Assembly (NCBI RefSeq): GCF_015712165.1
Contig: NZ_JADPZX010000001.1
Location: 5,406,001-5,470,000 of the forward strand
Direction of reading: 5' to 3'
DNA length: 64,000 nt
Source of the DNA: Streptomyces spinoverrucosus
GTDB taxonomy: Bacteria; Actinomycetota; Actinomycetes; Streptomycetales; Streptomycetaceae
The first letter of the stretch is position 1. The number at the start of each line of letters is the position of its first letter. The notes under the pieces are model-generated. The model ran no database searches. It was not told the origin of the DNA and worked only from the letters and a program-made list of their open reading frames with translations. A program made the position numbers and the translations under genes. Shown piece by piece: positions 41,651 through 50,938 of the stretch.

Positions 41651-42299
41651 ATGGGGCGTCGCTGGTCCCTCTTCTTCCTCTACCCCCTCGCCCTGGTCGT
41701 CCAGCAGTCCCTCCAGCCGGACACCGGCGGAACCTCGGTGCAGCCCTACGCCGACGTCTTCCCTCGCGATCCTGGTCGCGTTCTCCCAGCCGCCGTGCCT
41801 GCTCAACGGCACCCGCTGAATCGTGATCGTCGCCCACACCGTGCTGGTCACCGCGTTCGCCTACCAGTCCGTCGCCGCCGCGATCGTCCGGCTCGACCTG
41901 GCGTACGAACAGGCCGCCGCCTCCCTCGGCGCCCGGCCCTCCTACGTCCTGTGGCGGGTCAGGATCCCCCTGCTGCTGCCCTCCCTCACCGCCGCCGCCG
42001 GCCTCTGCTTCGCCCTGTCCATGGGCGAGTTGAGCGCCACGATGATGCTCTACCCGCCCGACTGGACCCCGCTCCCGGTCCTCGTCCACGCGGCCACCGA
42101 CCGCGGCGCCCTGTTCGCCGGCTCCGCGATCGCGGTGGTCCTGATGGCGGCGACCCTGCTGGTCCCGCTCGCCGTCTCCAAGATCCGCACCAAGGCCTCC
42201 TACCGGACCCGCCCCCATAACTTCGAGCCCGACTGGAACGACATCGACAAGAACCTGACGAAGTACGTCGACGCCTGGAAGTCGGCCACCGGCAGCTGA
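41651..42299 (+). pseudogene. Relic of an ABC importer: permease pieces fused to a binding-protein tail
   Basis: Three fragments in order. 41651-41770 reads LFFLYPLALVVQQSLQPDTGG, the N-terminus of a permease, then loses frame. 41823-42205 in another frame encodes the C-terminal half of a permease with the EAA-like loop YEQAAASLGARPSYVLWRVRIPLL and GELSATMMLYPPDWTPLPVLVH. Without a stop it runs into NFEPDWNDIDKNLTKYVDAWKSATGS, which looks like the C-terminal end of an extracellular solute-binding protein. Several internal deletions of a 2-aminoethylphosphonate or iron-type ABC operon would give this. The substrate class is a guess. Confidence 0.7.
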
Positions 42300-42325
42300 C
42301 CACTGCGCAGTACTGGGTGATCGAC

Positions 42326-42356
42326 AGGGTCAGGATCACGCAGTCCTGACTACCCT
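42326..42356 (+). terminator. Hairpin after the ABC importer relic
   Basis: AGGGTCAGGA (42326-42335) pairs with TCCTGACTACCCT (42344-42356) with one bulged base and an eight-base loop. Probably the surviving terminator of the old transporter operon. Confidence 0.55.
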
Positions 42357-42425
42357 GGGGGCGTCGGTACGCCGTGGTTCCGGCGCCCCGCTCAGTCCGC
42401 ACGTACGCAGGAGTGATCGACGCAC

Positions 42426-43205
42426 ATGGCAGAACGCAAGCCCATCGAGTCATGGCTCACCGACATGGACGGAGTGCTGATCCACGAGGGCGTACCGATC
42501 CCCGGCGCCGACGCCTTCATCAAGAAGCTGCGGGAGTCCGGCAAGCCCTTCCTGGTACTCACCAACAACTCCATCTACACCCCGCGCGACCTGCACGCCC
42601 GGCTCAGCCGGATGGGCCTGGACGTGCCGATCGAGAACATCTGGACGTCCGCGCTGGCCACCGCGAAGTTCCTGGACGACCAGCGGCCCGGCGGCTCGGC
42701 GTACGTGATCGGCGAGGCCGGTCTGACCACGGCGCTGCACGACATCGGGTACATCCTCACCGACCACGAGCCGGACTACGTCGTCCTCGGCGAGACCCGG
42801 ACGTACTCCTTCGAAGCCATGACCAAGGCGGTACGGCTCATCCTCGGCGGCGCCCGGTTCATCTGCACCAACCCGGACGAGACCGGCCCCTCCGCCGAGG
42901 GCCCGCTCCCCGCGACCGGCGCCGTCGCCGCGCTGATCACCCAGGCCACCGGCCGCAAGCCCTACTTCGCGGGCAAGCCGAACCCCCTGATGATGCGCAC
43001 CGGCCTCAACACCCTCGGCGCCCACTCCGAGACCAGCGCGATGATCGGCGACCGGATGGACACCGACGTGCTGGCGGGCATGGAGGCCGGCATGCAGACC
43101 TTCCTGGTGCTGACCGGCCTGACCCGGCCCGAGCAGGTCGAGGACTTCCCTTACCGGCCGTCGCAGGTCGTCGACTCGATCGCGGAACTCGTGGACCGCG
43201 TCTAG
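42426..43205 (+). CDS. HAD-IIA family (NagD-like) phosphatase
   Basis: A 259-residue HAD hydrolase with a C2 cap. Motif I TDMDGVLIHEG (both Asp present), motif II LVLTNNSIYTPRDL, motif III Lys in FAGKPNPLMM and motif IV MIGDRMDTDVLAGMEAG. NagD-type enzymes dephosphorylate sugar phosphates and nucleotides. AGGAG lies 12 bases before the ATG. It follows the ABC relic, so it may once have shared its pathway. Confidence 0.87.
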   Translation: MAERKPIESWLTDMDGVLIHEGVPIPGADAFIKKLRESGKPFLVLTNNSIYTPRDLHARLSRMGLDVPIENIWTSALATAKFLDDQRPGGSAYVIGEAGLTTALHDIGYILTDHEPDYVVLGETRTYSFEAMTKAVRLILGGARFICTNPDETGPSAEGPLPATGAVAALITQATGRKPYFAGKPNPLMMRTGLNTLGAHSETSAMIGDRMDTDVLAGMEAGMQTFLVLTGLTRPEQVEDFPYRPSQVVDSIAELVDRV

Positions 43206-43261
43206 CCGCCGCAAACCATCCGCCGGGCATATCGGGGCGAAACCCACCCGTACGGAGCAGT

Positions 43262-43290
43262 CCCGCCCCCGCTGAGGATGCGGGGGCGGG
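43262..43290 (+). terminator. Intrinsic terminator after the HAD-IIA gene
   Basis: CCCGCCCCCGC (43262-43272) and GCGGGGGCGGG (43280-43290) form an 11 bp perfect stem with a seven-base loop. Confidence 0.85.
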
Positions 43291-43327
43291 TCGTGCGGGG
43301 GAGTCTCCAGGTATCTGGAGGTTCACG

Positions 43328-43888
43328 ATGGGTTCACTGCGACTCACTCTCTGTACGGGCGTCCTGGCCGCCACCGCCACCCTCACCCCGGCGGCCCACG
43401 CGGCGGACGACGGTGTCTCGGTCAGCCCTTCCACCCCGGCGCCCGGCAGCGATGTCGCGCTCCGGGTGACCGGCTGCACGGGCCGGACCGGCCTCGCCGC
43501 CTCGCCCGCCTTCATCGCCGACGTCCGCCTCAGTGGTGCGGACGGCGTGCTGACCGGCGAGACCCGCGTCCGCTCCTCGCTCCGGCCGGCACAGTCCTAC
43601 GAGGTCAAGGTCACCTGCGACGGCGCGGACGGGCCCAAGTCGATCACGACACCCCTCACCCTCGCCGGTGCCCCGGCGTCCGGTCCGGACCTCGGCTCCC
43701 CGTCCGCGTACGCCTCCCCGGTCGCCCCCGTCAAGGCGGGCGGCGGCGGCACCGCGGGCCTCGCCGCGGCGGACACCCGCGACACCGGCCCCAACCCGGC
43801 GCACGCGGTCATCGGACTGATCCTCGTCGGCGCGGCCGGGGTCGCCGTCGTCGTGCTCGGCAGCCGCCGGAGCGGCAGGACGGGTTGA
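43328..43888 (+). CDS. Secreted, C-terminally membrane-anchored protein next to class F sortase
   Basis: A 186-residue protein with a GGAGG leader, a Sec signal (LTLCTGVLAATATLTPAAHA), a small beta-rich domain with two cysteines (VTGCTGRTG and KVTCDGADG, probably a disulfide), a flexible Gly/Ala/Pro stretch, and a C-terminal membrane segment ending in Arg (GLILVGAAGVAVVVLGSRRSGRTG). It lacks a clear LPxTG-like motif. The class F sortase gene starts six bases downstream, so the two form an operon and are probably functional partners. Confidence 0.78.
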   Translation: MGSLRLTLCTGVLAATATLTPAAHAADDGVSVSPSTPAPGSDVALRVTGCTGRTGLAASPAFIADVRLSGADGVLTGETRVRSSLRPAQSYEVKVTCDGADGPKSITTPLTLAGAPASGPDLGSPSAYASPVAPVKAGGGGTAGLAAADTRDTGPNPAHAVIGLILVGAAGVAVVVLGSRRSGRTG

Positions 43889-43894
43889 CCGATC

Positions 43895-44560
43895 ATGTCC
43901 GACCGGGAACGCTCCGTCGGCACCTGGCGGCTCGTCATGGGCGTGGTCTGGGCGCTGCTGCTGCTCGGGCTGTGGCTGTGGGGCCGCGAGGTCACCGACG
44001 TACGGCACGGGATCGCCGCGCCCACCACCGGCGACATGGCGGCGGCCGGCCGCCCGCCCACCGCCGACCTGCCGCCCCCCGCCGAACCCCTGACCGGCGC
44101 GCTGCCCCAGCGCCTCGACATCCCCGGCCTCGGCGTCCAGGCGCCGGTCGTGGCCCGCGGGCTCGACCCGCAGGGAGCGGTCGATCCACCGCCGTACGAC
44201 CAGCCGGCCGTCGTCGGCTGGTACGCGGCCGGCACCAAGCCGGGCGCGGTCGGCACCGCGCTGATGGTGGGCCACGTCGACACCGAGACCCGCCCCGCCG
44301 TCTTCTACAGGCTCAGCGCCCTGAAGCCCGGCGCCACCGTCCGGGTCGTCCGCGACGACGGCAAGGTCGCCGAGTTCACCGTCGACGACGTCTTGGTCCT
44401 CAGCCGCGACCACTTCGACGCCCAACAGGCCTACGGCGTACGCAAGTCCGGCCGGGCCGAGCTGCGGCTGATCACCTGCGGCGGCACCTTCGACCGCACC
44501 ACCCGCAGCTACACGGCGAACGTCGTCGTCTCGGCCTACCTCACCCGAACCGGCCTGTAA
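43895..44560 (+). CDS. Class F sortase
   Basis: A 221-residue membrane-anchored protein: one N-terminal membrane segment (LVMGVVWALLLLGLWLW), then the sortase barrel with RLDIPGLGVQAPVVARGL, the catalytic His in ALMVGHVDTETRP, the catalytic Cys in LRLITCGGTFD and the Arg in RTTRSYTANVVV. Class F enzymes are actinobacterial and their physiological substrates are poorly known. It directly follows the secreted protein gene and presumably acts on that protein or on a broad set. Confidence 0.86.
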   Translation: MSDRERSVGTWRLVMGVVWALLLLGLWLWGREVTDVRHGIAAPTTGDMAAAGRPPTADLPPPAEPLTGALPQRLDIPGLGVQAPVVARGLDPQGAVDPPPYDQPAVVGWYAAGTKPGAVGTALMVGHVDTETRPAVFYRLSALKPGATVRVVRDDGKVAEFTVDDVLVLSRDHFDAQQAYGVRKSGRAELRLITCGGTFDRTTRSYTANVVVSAYLTRTGL

Positions 44561-44653
44561 CAGCTCACGGCCAAGCCCGGCGGCGGCCTCGTGGGGGCAG
44601 CGCGACGTATGTCAGGATTGGGGCCGATACCAGTGCACCCAAGGGGGAGTTGG

Positions 44654-45688
44654 ATGTACGGCAGCAGGGGGGCGGCCGGAATGCGGGCGACCGCGGCGGT
44701 GCTGGGGGCGGCACTGCTGATCGCGGGTTGCTCGTCCGGCGACGGAGACGATGACGGGGACGGCGGCGACAAGGCGGGCGGCGCCGGGATCACCCAACAG
44801 CCCAAGGACGCCGCCCCGTTCTGGGTCAACCCGGACGGGAACGCGGCCCAGCAGGTCGCCGACTATGTCAAGGACAACAAGAAGACCGAGGCCGACCAGA
44901 TCCGCAAGATCGCCCAGCAGCCGACCGGTGAGTGGATCGGCCCGGAGAACCCCGAGCAGGAGGCGCGCGGCTTCACCGAGGCCGCCGCGAAGGCCGACCG
45001 TACGGCCCTGCTCGTCCTCTACAACATCCCGCACCGCGACTGCGGCCAGTACTCGGGAGGCGGCGCCGCCGACGGCAACGCCTACCGCTCCTGGATCGAC
45101 GGCGTCGCCCGGGGCATCGGCGACCGCTCCGCGACGGTGATCCTGGAACCGGACGCCGTGCTGCACCTGGTGGACGGCTGCACGCCGGGCGAGTTCCACG
45201 AGGAGCGCTACGCCCTGCTCAAGTACGCCATCGACAGGCTCAAGTCCCAGCAGAACACCAAGGTCTACCTGGACGCGGGCAACGCCGGCTGGGGCCACCC
45301 CGACCAGATCTTCGAACCCCTGAACCGCGCCGGCATCACCCAGGCCGACGGCTTCTCGGTCAACGTCTCCAACTTCTACTCCACCGAGGACTCCATCGCC
45401 TACGGCAAGGAACTCTCCGCCAAGGTCGGCGACAAACACTTCGTCATCGACACCAGCCGCAACGGCAACGGCCCCTACACGGAGGGCGACCCCAACGAAC
45501 GCTGGTGCAACCCTCCGGGCAGGGCCCTGGGAGAAACCCCGACGACAAAAACAGCCGACCCCCTGGTGGACGCCTACCTCTGGATCAAACGCCCAGGAGA
45601 ATCGGACGGCGAATGCAAGGGCGGCCCGAGGGCAGGCGCCTGGTGGCCCGACTATGCCCTGAAACTGGCGCGGGGCTCAACGACCTAG
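44654..45688 (+). CDS. cslZ: GH6-family endoglucanase-like lipoprotein (CslZ)
   Basis: A 344-residue protein with a lipobox (LLIAGCSS) giving a lipidated Cys, an acidic Asp/Gly linker, then a glycoside hydrolase family 6 domain: FWVNPDGNAAQQVADY, LYNIPHRDCGQYSGGGA, TVILEPDAV with the general acid Asp, VYLDAGNAGWGHP, FVIDTSRNGNGPY, WCNPPGRALGETP and the KRPGESDGEC segment. It should cleave beta-1,4-glucan at the outer membrane face. It converges on glxA-cslA, as cslZ does in other streptomycetes. Confidence 0.88.
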   Translation: MYGSRGAAGMRATAAVLGAALLIAGCSSGDGDDDGDGGDKAGGAGITQQPKDAAPFWVNPDGNAAQQVADYVKDNKKTEADQIRKIAQQPTGEWIGPENPEQEARGFTEAAAKADRTALLVLYNIPHRDCGQYSGGGAADGNAYRSWIDGVARGIGDRSATVILEPDAVLHLVDGCTPGEFHEERYALLKYAIDRLKSQQNTKVYLDAGNAGWGHPDQIFEPLNRAGITQADGFSVNVSNFYSTEDSIAYGKELSAKVGDKHFVIDTSRNGNGPYTEGDPNERWCNPPGRALGETPTTKTADPLVDAYLWIKRPGESDGECKGGPRAGAWWPDYALKLARGSTT

Positions 45689-45716
45689 GGGCGCGGGGAA
45701 CTGCGCGACAAGCCAC

Positions 45717-45754
45717 AGCGCTCCCGCACCCGAGAACGAACCCGCGGGAGCGCT
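45717..45754. terminator. Bidirectional terminator between the GH6 gene and glxA
   Basis: AGCGCTCCCGC (45717-45727) pairs with GCGGGAGCGCT (45744-45754), 11 bp perfect, 16-base loop. Its right arm touches the glxA stop codon. Confidence 0.8.
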
Positions 45755-47690
45755 ACGGCACCCGAACCCACTGCGCTTGCGACGGCGTCCCCTGATCATC
45801 AACCACAAACATCATGTACCACCCACCCTGCACCAGATTCCGATTCCCCGGCACGGTCACGGTCACCTTGTCGCCGGCCACACTGAAGTCCAACGCAATG
45901 GACCGCTGATCCACATCCGTCACATGCGTCGAAGCGCTGGGCCGAATCAACCGCACCTTCTTGACAGAAGACGCGTGCTTCGAGGTGAACGCCCCCGACT
46001 CGCCGCGCGCAATGGTCCGCGGCCCACCCGACAACGAAGGCTGAGCCCCCCGATACAGATACGGCGGCGTATAAATCTCGATCCGCTGCTCGAACTTCGC
46101 CGGCTTGGTGTTCGCCGCATCCCCGAACAACGAGTCCGACCCGAAGAACATCACCCGCCCGTCGGGCAAAAGAATCGACCCCGAGTGATAGTTCCGCCCC
46201 ACCAACGGGTCGGCAACCCGCTGGAGTTCATTGCGCTCAGGGTGATACAGCCGCGCCTCAAGGATGTTGGAGTCGCTGCGCCCGCGATAGTCCTCCGAGC
46301 CGCCGGATACCAGCACACTGTCGTCCGGCAGCACCGAGGCCTGCGGATACCGGGTGCCCTTGCCCAGTGACGGCCCGTCCACGAATCGAGGATCATCCGC
46401 CGTCAGATCCACGATCCGCGTCTTGTCGCTGGACAGCTTGGACTCGCCGACCCCACCCCCACCGATCACCATGTACTTCTCGTCCTGCGCGGGCGGAAGC
46501 AGCACGGAGTTCGCGGTCTCCAGCATGTTCGCGTCGCTCATGCCGGGCACCTTGGTGAACTTGTTGGTCTCCACGTCCCAGATCCCCGGATCCCGGCCCA
46601 CGTCGTCGGGCCCGTACCCCGCGTTCGCCCCGGAGTAGAAGATCTTGCCGTTCTGCATCAGGAACAGCGCCGGATACGTCGGGAACTGCCGCTCCTTCTC
46701 GGTGTAGCTCCACTCCTTGGTCTCCGGGTCGAAGATCTCGTTCTTCCCCGGCACCAACTGCCCGATGTCGTCCAGCCCGGACACACTGAGGATCCTCCCG
46801 TCGCTCAACGTGGTGAGCGTCGGATACCAGCGGGCTTCCTTCATCGGATCGACCTTGATGTACTTCTCCGCGACCGGGTCGAACTCGTAGGCGTCCCGGA
46901 TCCCCTGGAAGTCCTTCTTGTCCAGCGCCAGCTTCTGCGCGATGCCGTAGGTGTTCCGCGCGTCGGCGCCGGTCAGCCCCTGCACACGGTAGTTGTCCTG
47001 CGTGCCGGTCTCGTACTTCGCGCCTTCCCGCGCGGCCTCCACATAGATCCGCCCGAACCCGGGGTCGTTGCGCAGGAAACGCCCGGTCTTCTTGTCGAAG
47101 ACCTTCTTCGCGCGCGGCACCAGCACCGGGTCCTTGGAGACGAACGTCTTGCCGTTCTCCTTGCCGGTGAACTTCGTGCCCGCGGGCAGCGTGATCGGCT
47201 TGTCCGGGTTCTCGTTGTAGACGATCATCAGGCCGCCGGCCTTCTTCACGTCACCCTTGAGCTTCTCGTACCGCTTGGTGCCGCCCGCGATCAGCAGATT
47301 GCCGTTCGCCAGCTGCGTATGGCCGGTGCAGAACAGGTCGTTGGGCGTCGGGATCTTCTTGATGGTGTCCTTGACCGGGTCCCACAACCGAGTGTCGAAC
47401 TTCTTCGCGTCGAAGTTGTCCTGGTTGTTGCCCGACCCGGCCACCAGCAGGATCTTGCCGGTGTGCAGCAGCGCCGCGTGAATGGTGTTCTGGCGGTACT
47501 CCTCCGGGAACTCGACGATTTCCCAGCGGCCGTTCTCCGCTTTGTACTCGGGTCTGTTGATCTGGTACTGGTGGTACTTCTCGGTCCCGACCTGATGGAG
47601 CCACGGCCCGTTCATTCCGGCCAGCGCGAGTACCACCGCCGTGCCTATCGCGAGTCGACGGGCGCGGCGGCGTCTGGCACGGTCGTTCAT
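45753..47690 (-). CDS. glxA: GlxA copper-radical oxidase (galactose-oxidase-like)
   Basis: A 645-residue enzyme with an N-terminal membrane anchor (AIGTAVVLALAGMNG), a seven-bladed kelch domain and a C-terminal DUF1929 domain. Cofactor residues are visible: Cys121 in NDLFCTGH, Trp288-Tyr289 in EARWYPT (Cys-Tyr crosslink with the stacking Trp, matching the numbering known for S. lividans GlxA), an axial Tyr in RQFPTYPALFL, and copper His in NYHSGS and THVTDVD. It oxidises a primary alcohol in the CslA glycan, releasing peroxide, and is needed for tip glycan deposition. It overlaps cslA by ATGA. Confidence 0.95.
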   Translation of the reverse strand: MNDRARRRRARRLAIGTAVVLALAGMNGPWLHQVGTEKYHQYQINRPEYKAENGRWEIVEFPEEYRQNTIHAALLHTGKILLVAGSGNNQDNFDAKKFDTRLWDPVKDTIKKIPTPNDLFCTGHTQLANGNLLIAGGTKRYEKLKGDVKKAGGLMIVYNENPDKPITLPAGTKFTGKENGKTFVSKDPVLVPRAKKVFDKKTGRFLRNDPGFGRIYVEAAREGAKYETGTQDNYRVQGLTGADARNTYGIAQKLALDKKDFQGIRDAYEFDPVAEKYIKVDPMKEARWYPTLTTLSDGRILSVSGLDDIGQLVPGKNEIFDPETKEWSYTEKERQFPTYPALFLMQNGKIFYSGANAGYGPDDVGRDPGIWDVETNKFTKVPGMSDANMLETANSVLLPPAQDEKYMVIGGGGVGESKLSSDKTRIVDLTADDPRFVDGPSLGKGTRYPQASVLPDDSVLVSGGSEDYRGRSDSNILEARLYHPERNELQRVADPLVGRNYHSGSILLPDGRVMFFGSDSLFGDAANTKPAKFEQRIEIYTPPYLYRGAQPSLSGGPRTIARGESGAFTSKHASSVKKVRLIRPSASTHVTDVDQRSIALDFSVAGDKVTVTVPGNRNLVQGGWYMMFVVDDQGTPSQAQWVRVP

Positions 47691-49669
47691 TCCTTACGCC
47701 CCCCAAACCCACCAAGGGCGATCTGCATGGTCTGGTCGTCGCCCCCGTTCGACGCCACCCATGTGGGCCGCGGCTGGGGGACGTGCGGCGCGTACGGCGC
47801 GGCCGCCGAGTGCGCCGGTGTCGGAGTGGGCACCGCGTCCTGCGGCTCCGGCGGGCTCTGAGCGGCGGGCTTCTTCCTCGCCTGCCGCAGCTCCCAGCGC
47901 CAGGCGAAGACCGGGAACGCGGTGATCAGCATGGCGAACGAGGCCCAGATGACCATGGCGGGGTGGGAGTGGCCGAAGTAGTAGCCGGCGGCTATCGAGC
48001 CGCCGAAGATCAGGATGAAGTACCAGTGGTACCGGAAGGTCCCGAACCAGCGGTCCGGGCTCGCCGAGTCGCCCTTGGGCGTGACCACGAACTTGCTCTT
48101 GCGCCGCAGCGCCGAGTCGATCAGCGCCTTCGCGTACAGCGGCGCCGACAGCGCGGACATCACCATGCCGGCCACCCCGCCGGAGCCCTCCGGCTCGTGC
48201 GGCGAGACGTTGTGGCGGCGGTTCCAGACGTACAGGCCGATCTGCAGGGCGGAGGCGTTGCCGTAGAGCATCAGCCAGACCGCCGGGTCGATGTTCACAC
48301 CCGAGGCGCCGAGGCCCAGGAACAGCGCGCAACTCAGCGCCGCGAGGATCCAGTTGAGGGCCGACATCGGGTAGAAGATGATCATCATCGTGTAGTTGAA
48401 GAGCTTGGTCGGCGGCAGCGTGAACCAGCCCTTCCAGTACTGCTTGAGGATCGTCTCGTACGTGCCGCGCGACCAGCGCATCTGCTGGGTGAAGAAGTCC
48501 GTCCAGGCGCTCGGGCCCTCACCGACGGCGAGCACGTCCGGCGTGTAGACCGAGCGCCACTTGCGGCCCGTGGCCGGGTTGCGGTGCCGGTGGATCTCGA
48601 ACCCGGTCGCCATGTCCTCGGTGATCGAGTCGTACAGCCCGCCGATCTGCTTCAGCGCCTTGATCCGCACCGCGTTGGAGGTGCCGACGAACATCGGGGC
48701 GCCGTAGCGGTTGCCGGCGCGCTGGATCAGCGCGTGGAAGAGGAACTGCTGCGACTCGGCGGCCTTGGTGACGAACGTGTCGTAGTTGCCGTACACCTGC
48801 GGGCCGATCACGAAGCCGACGTCCGGGTCGCGGAAGAAGCCGAGCATCCGCTCCAGGTAGTTGGGCAGCGGTACGTGGTCGGTGTCGACGGACGCGAAGA
48901 AGTCGTAGTCGTCGCCGTGCGCGTCGAGCCAGGCGTTGTAGTTGCCGTGCTTGGTCTTGGCGCGGTGCGGGCCCTTGGCCTGGTTCCACTTCGCGATGCC
49001 CTTGCGGGAGAAGTGGTGCACGCCGAGCCGGGCGCAGACCTCCTTCACCGCCGGGTCGTCGCCCTCGTCGAGCAGCCAGACGTGCATCAGACCCCGGTGG
49101 CGGATCCGCACCGCCGCCTCCAGGGTCTTCGTCACCATCTCCAGCGGCTCCTTGCCGGGCACGAAGGAGGTGAGGAAGGCGACTCTCGTGCCGGTCTGCG
49201 GCACCACCGGGATCGGGTCGCGGGCGACCAGCGTGGCATGCGCGTTCGACAGCACGTTCATGCAGCGGAAGAACTCGATCAGACCGATCGAGACCAGCAT
49301 CACGACGTCCAGTGCCGGCAGGAAGTCGTAGGCCGGGTAGTCGCGTTCGGTCCAGTGCGCGGGTTGCAGCAGCCAGACCAGCAGGACCAGCGAGAGCAGG
49401 GGCGCGGCCGCCAGCATCAGGGCCACGCGCACGCGGTGCGGCTCCTGCGAGATCAGCGAGCGGTACCGCACCTTGTACGGCCTGTCGGGATCGGGCTCGG
49501 TGAGGGGGCCGGCCAGCCGACTGTAGTGCTCGTAGTCGTACCGAGGCAGGGTCTTCCTGAGCCGGCGGAGCGCCCCCGTGATGCTGCCGGTCCGGTGCGA
49601 AGGCGCCCTGAGCTGGGTGGTCTGTGACGGGTCGAAGTTCTGCCGGGCGCCCGTCGGCGTCGACGTCAT
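47687..49669 (-). CDS. cslA: CslA cellulose-synthase-like family 2 glycosyltransferase
   Basis: A 660-residue membrane glycosyltransferase. Two membrane segments precede the GT-A domain with TSFVPGKEPLEMV, VWLLDEGDDP, FFASVDTDHVPLPNYLE (D-x-D), SITEDMATGFEIH (catalytic TED) and QQMRWSRGT (QxxRW). Several further membrane segments form the export channel. It polymerises a beta-glucan-like chain at hyphal tips. The C-terminal Pro/Ala tail is cytoplasmic. Translationally coupled to glxA. The upstream 231 bp to the GntR gene must contain its promoter. Confidence 0.95.
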   Translation of the reverse strand: MTSTPTGARQNFDPSQTTQLRAPSHRTGSITGALRRLRKTLPRYDYEHYSRLAGPLTEPDPDRPYKVRYRSLISQEPHRVRVALMLAAAPLLSLVLLVWLLQPAHWTERDYPAYDFLPALDVVMLVSIGLIEFFRCMNVLSNAHATLVARDPIPVVPQTGTRVAFLTSFVPGKEPLEMVTKTLEAAVRIRHRGLMHVWLLDEGDDPAVKEVCARLGVHHFSRKGIAKWNQAKGPHRAKTKHGNYNAWLDAHGDDYDFFASVDTDHVPLPNYLERMLGFFRDPDVGFVIGPQVYGNYDTFVTKAAESQQFLFHALIQRAGNRYGAPMFVGTSNAVRIKALKQIGGLYDSITEDMATGFEIHRHRNPATGRKWRSVYTPDVLAVGEGPSAWTDFFTQQMRWSRGTYETILKQYWKGWFTLPPTKLFNYTMMIIFYPMSALNWILAALSCALFLGLGASGVNIDPAVWLMLYGNASALQIGLYVWNRRHNVSPHEPEGSGGVAGMVMSALSAPLYAKALIDSALRRKSKFVVTPKGDSASPDRWFGTFRYHWYFILIFGGSIAAGYYFGHSHPAMVIWASFAMLITAFPVFAWRWELRQARKKPAAQSPPEPQDAVPTPTPAHSAAAPYAPHVPQPRPTWVASNGGDDQTMQIALGGFGGRKE

Positions 49670-49900
49670 GAGTCATCCCCCCACACGCGGCTCAACTCCG
49701 CGTGTCCCTAAAACATGGAACTGCGACGTTCCGGTCGCGTGATGCCCCCCTCGGCATCGGTGCGTGAAGGGGCCCCCTCTCCCCGCAACACCAGCAACCG
49801 GTTACTTGCCCCCCAAGTGGCGCCTGTCAGCAGCCACTTGAAAACCAGGGTTCTACGCCGTTCCGCATGATCGCAAGATGCGATACACGGTATTTACCCG

Positions 49901-50614
49901 TTATAGGGGCTCATTCGGACACAAGTCAGTGTCGGTTGGTGCACTTGATATCAGTCGGGTGCGAATGTGACTGAAGTGGTCTCTTATTGCTTGCTCGGCG
50001 CGTGGCGAGTCGCCGGACCGCACCGCGTCCAGGATCTCCCGGTGCTGCCGCCAGGTGATCCGCGGGTCCTGTGGCACCTCGACAAGATCCCGGCTCACCC
50101 GGTGGAAGGCATCCCAGAACGCCTCCAGCACCTCGCTCAGCAGCACGTTGTCCAGCCCCCGGTAGAGGGTGGCGTGAAAGGCCCGGTCGGTCTCGGCGAA
50201 GCCGACACCCTGCGCGGCTCGGTGATCCATACGATCCACGAGCGCTTCCAGCGCGACGAGGTCCGACTCCGGCAGCCGCCCCGCGAGCCGGGAGACCAGT
50301 CCCGTCTCCACCGCCTCACGCAGCTCCAGCAGCTGCAGCAGGCTGTCCTCGCCCCGGTAGTGCCCGGCGACCGTGCGGAAGGCGAGGCCCTCGATCATCG
50401 GGGCGAGGGACATCCGGCCGACATAGGTGCCGAAGCCGTGTCGTATCTCGACGATCCCCATCGCCTGGAGTGCCTTCAGCGCCTCCCGGACCGAGTTCCG
50501 GCTCGCGCCGAGGAACACCATCAGCTCGGGCTCGGTCGGCAGCGGCGCCCCGGAGGCCAGCCGGCGGTCGACGATGAGCTTCTTGATCCTCTCCTGGAGG
50601 TCACGCGCTGCCAT
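49901..50614 (-). CDS. GntR-family regulator, FadR/FCD type
   Basis: A 237-residue regulator from ATG 50614; the frame is open 13 codons further. Residues 1-70 form the winged helix (LQERIKKLIVDRRLASGAPLPTEPELMVFLGASRNSVREALKALQAMGIVEIRHGFGTYV). The FCD ligand domain carries the metal-binding Asp/His set (FAETDRAFHATLYRG, TWRQHREILDAVRSGD, AIRDHFSHI). It precedes cslA on the same strand and could control it or a carbon-source gene. Confidence 0.85.
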   Translation of the reverse strand: MAARDLQERIKKLIVDRRLASGAPLPTEPELMVFLGASRNSVREALKALQAMGIVEIRHGFGTYVGRMSLAPMIEGLAFRTVAGHYRGEDSLLQLLELREAVETGLVSRLAGRLPESDLVALEALVDRMDHRAAQGVGFAETDRAFHATLYRGLDNVLLSEVLEAFWDAFHRVSRDLVEVPQDPRITWRQHREILDAVRSGDSPRAEQAIRDHFSHIRTRLISSAPTDTDLCPNEPL

Positions 50615-50642
50615 GGCCAGAGGGTAACCGAGGGCATGCAGA

Positions 50643-50668
50643 AGGCCCCCCACCGAAGTGAGGGGCCT
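50643..50668 (-). terminator. Terminator of the first tRNA-Lys gene
   Basis: AGGCCCC (50643-50649) and GGGGCCT (50662-50668) form a stem just downstream of the tRNA in its direction of transcription. Confidence 0.65.
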
Positions 50669-50678
50669 CGCTGTCGAG

Positions 50679-50752
50679 TGCGCCGCCAGGGACTCGAACC
50701 CCGGACCCGCTGATTAAGAGTCAGCTGCTCTAACCAACTGAGCTAGCGGCGC
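50679..50752 (-). tRNA. tRNA-Lys (CTT)
   Basis: 74 bases, reading GCGCCGCTAGCTCAGTTGG at the 5' end. The seven-base acceptor stem GCGCCGC/GCGGCGC, D-loop AGCTCAGTTGGTTAGAGC, anticodon loop CTCTTAA with anticodon CTT, and T-loop TTCGAGT are all present. The CCA end is not encoded. Identical in sequence to the copy at 53994. Confidence 0.97.
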
Positions 50753-50938
50753 GTGCTGACGTCGTTAACCCTACATGACCTCCGGGGGTGCTTCTGACCA
50801 CCGGGGAGGGGCCCGCCGGGGCCCGGGCGGACGCCGTACATCATTCGGACCGTCAACATGCGCGCCCGGAAGACAGTTGTGAAACTGATCAACGTGCACT
50901 GGCCCGGAAATGCCCACGTGAAGTGTGAGGGGAATCGC

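Noticed and set aside
50679..50752. Integrated element attached to the tRNA-Lys gene
   Set aside because: No integrase, excisionase or partial tRNA copy is seen nearby; the second copy is a complete gene.
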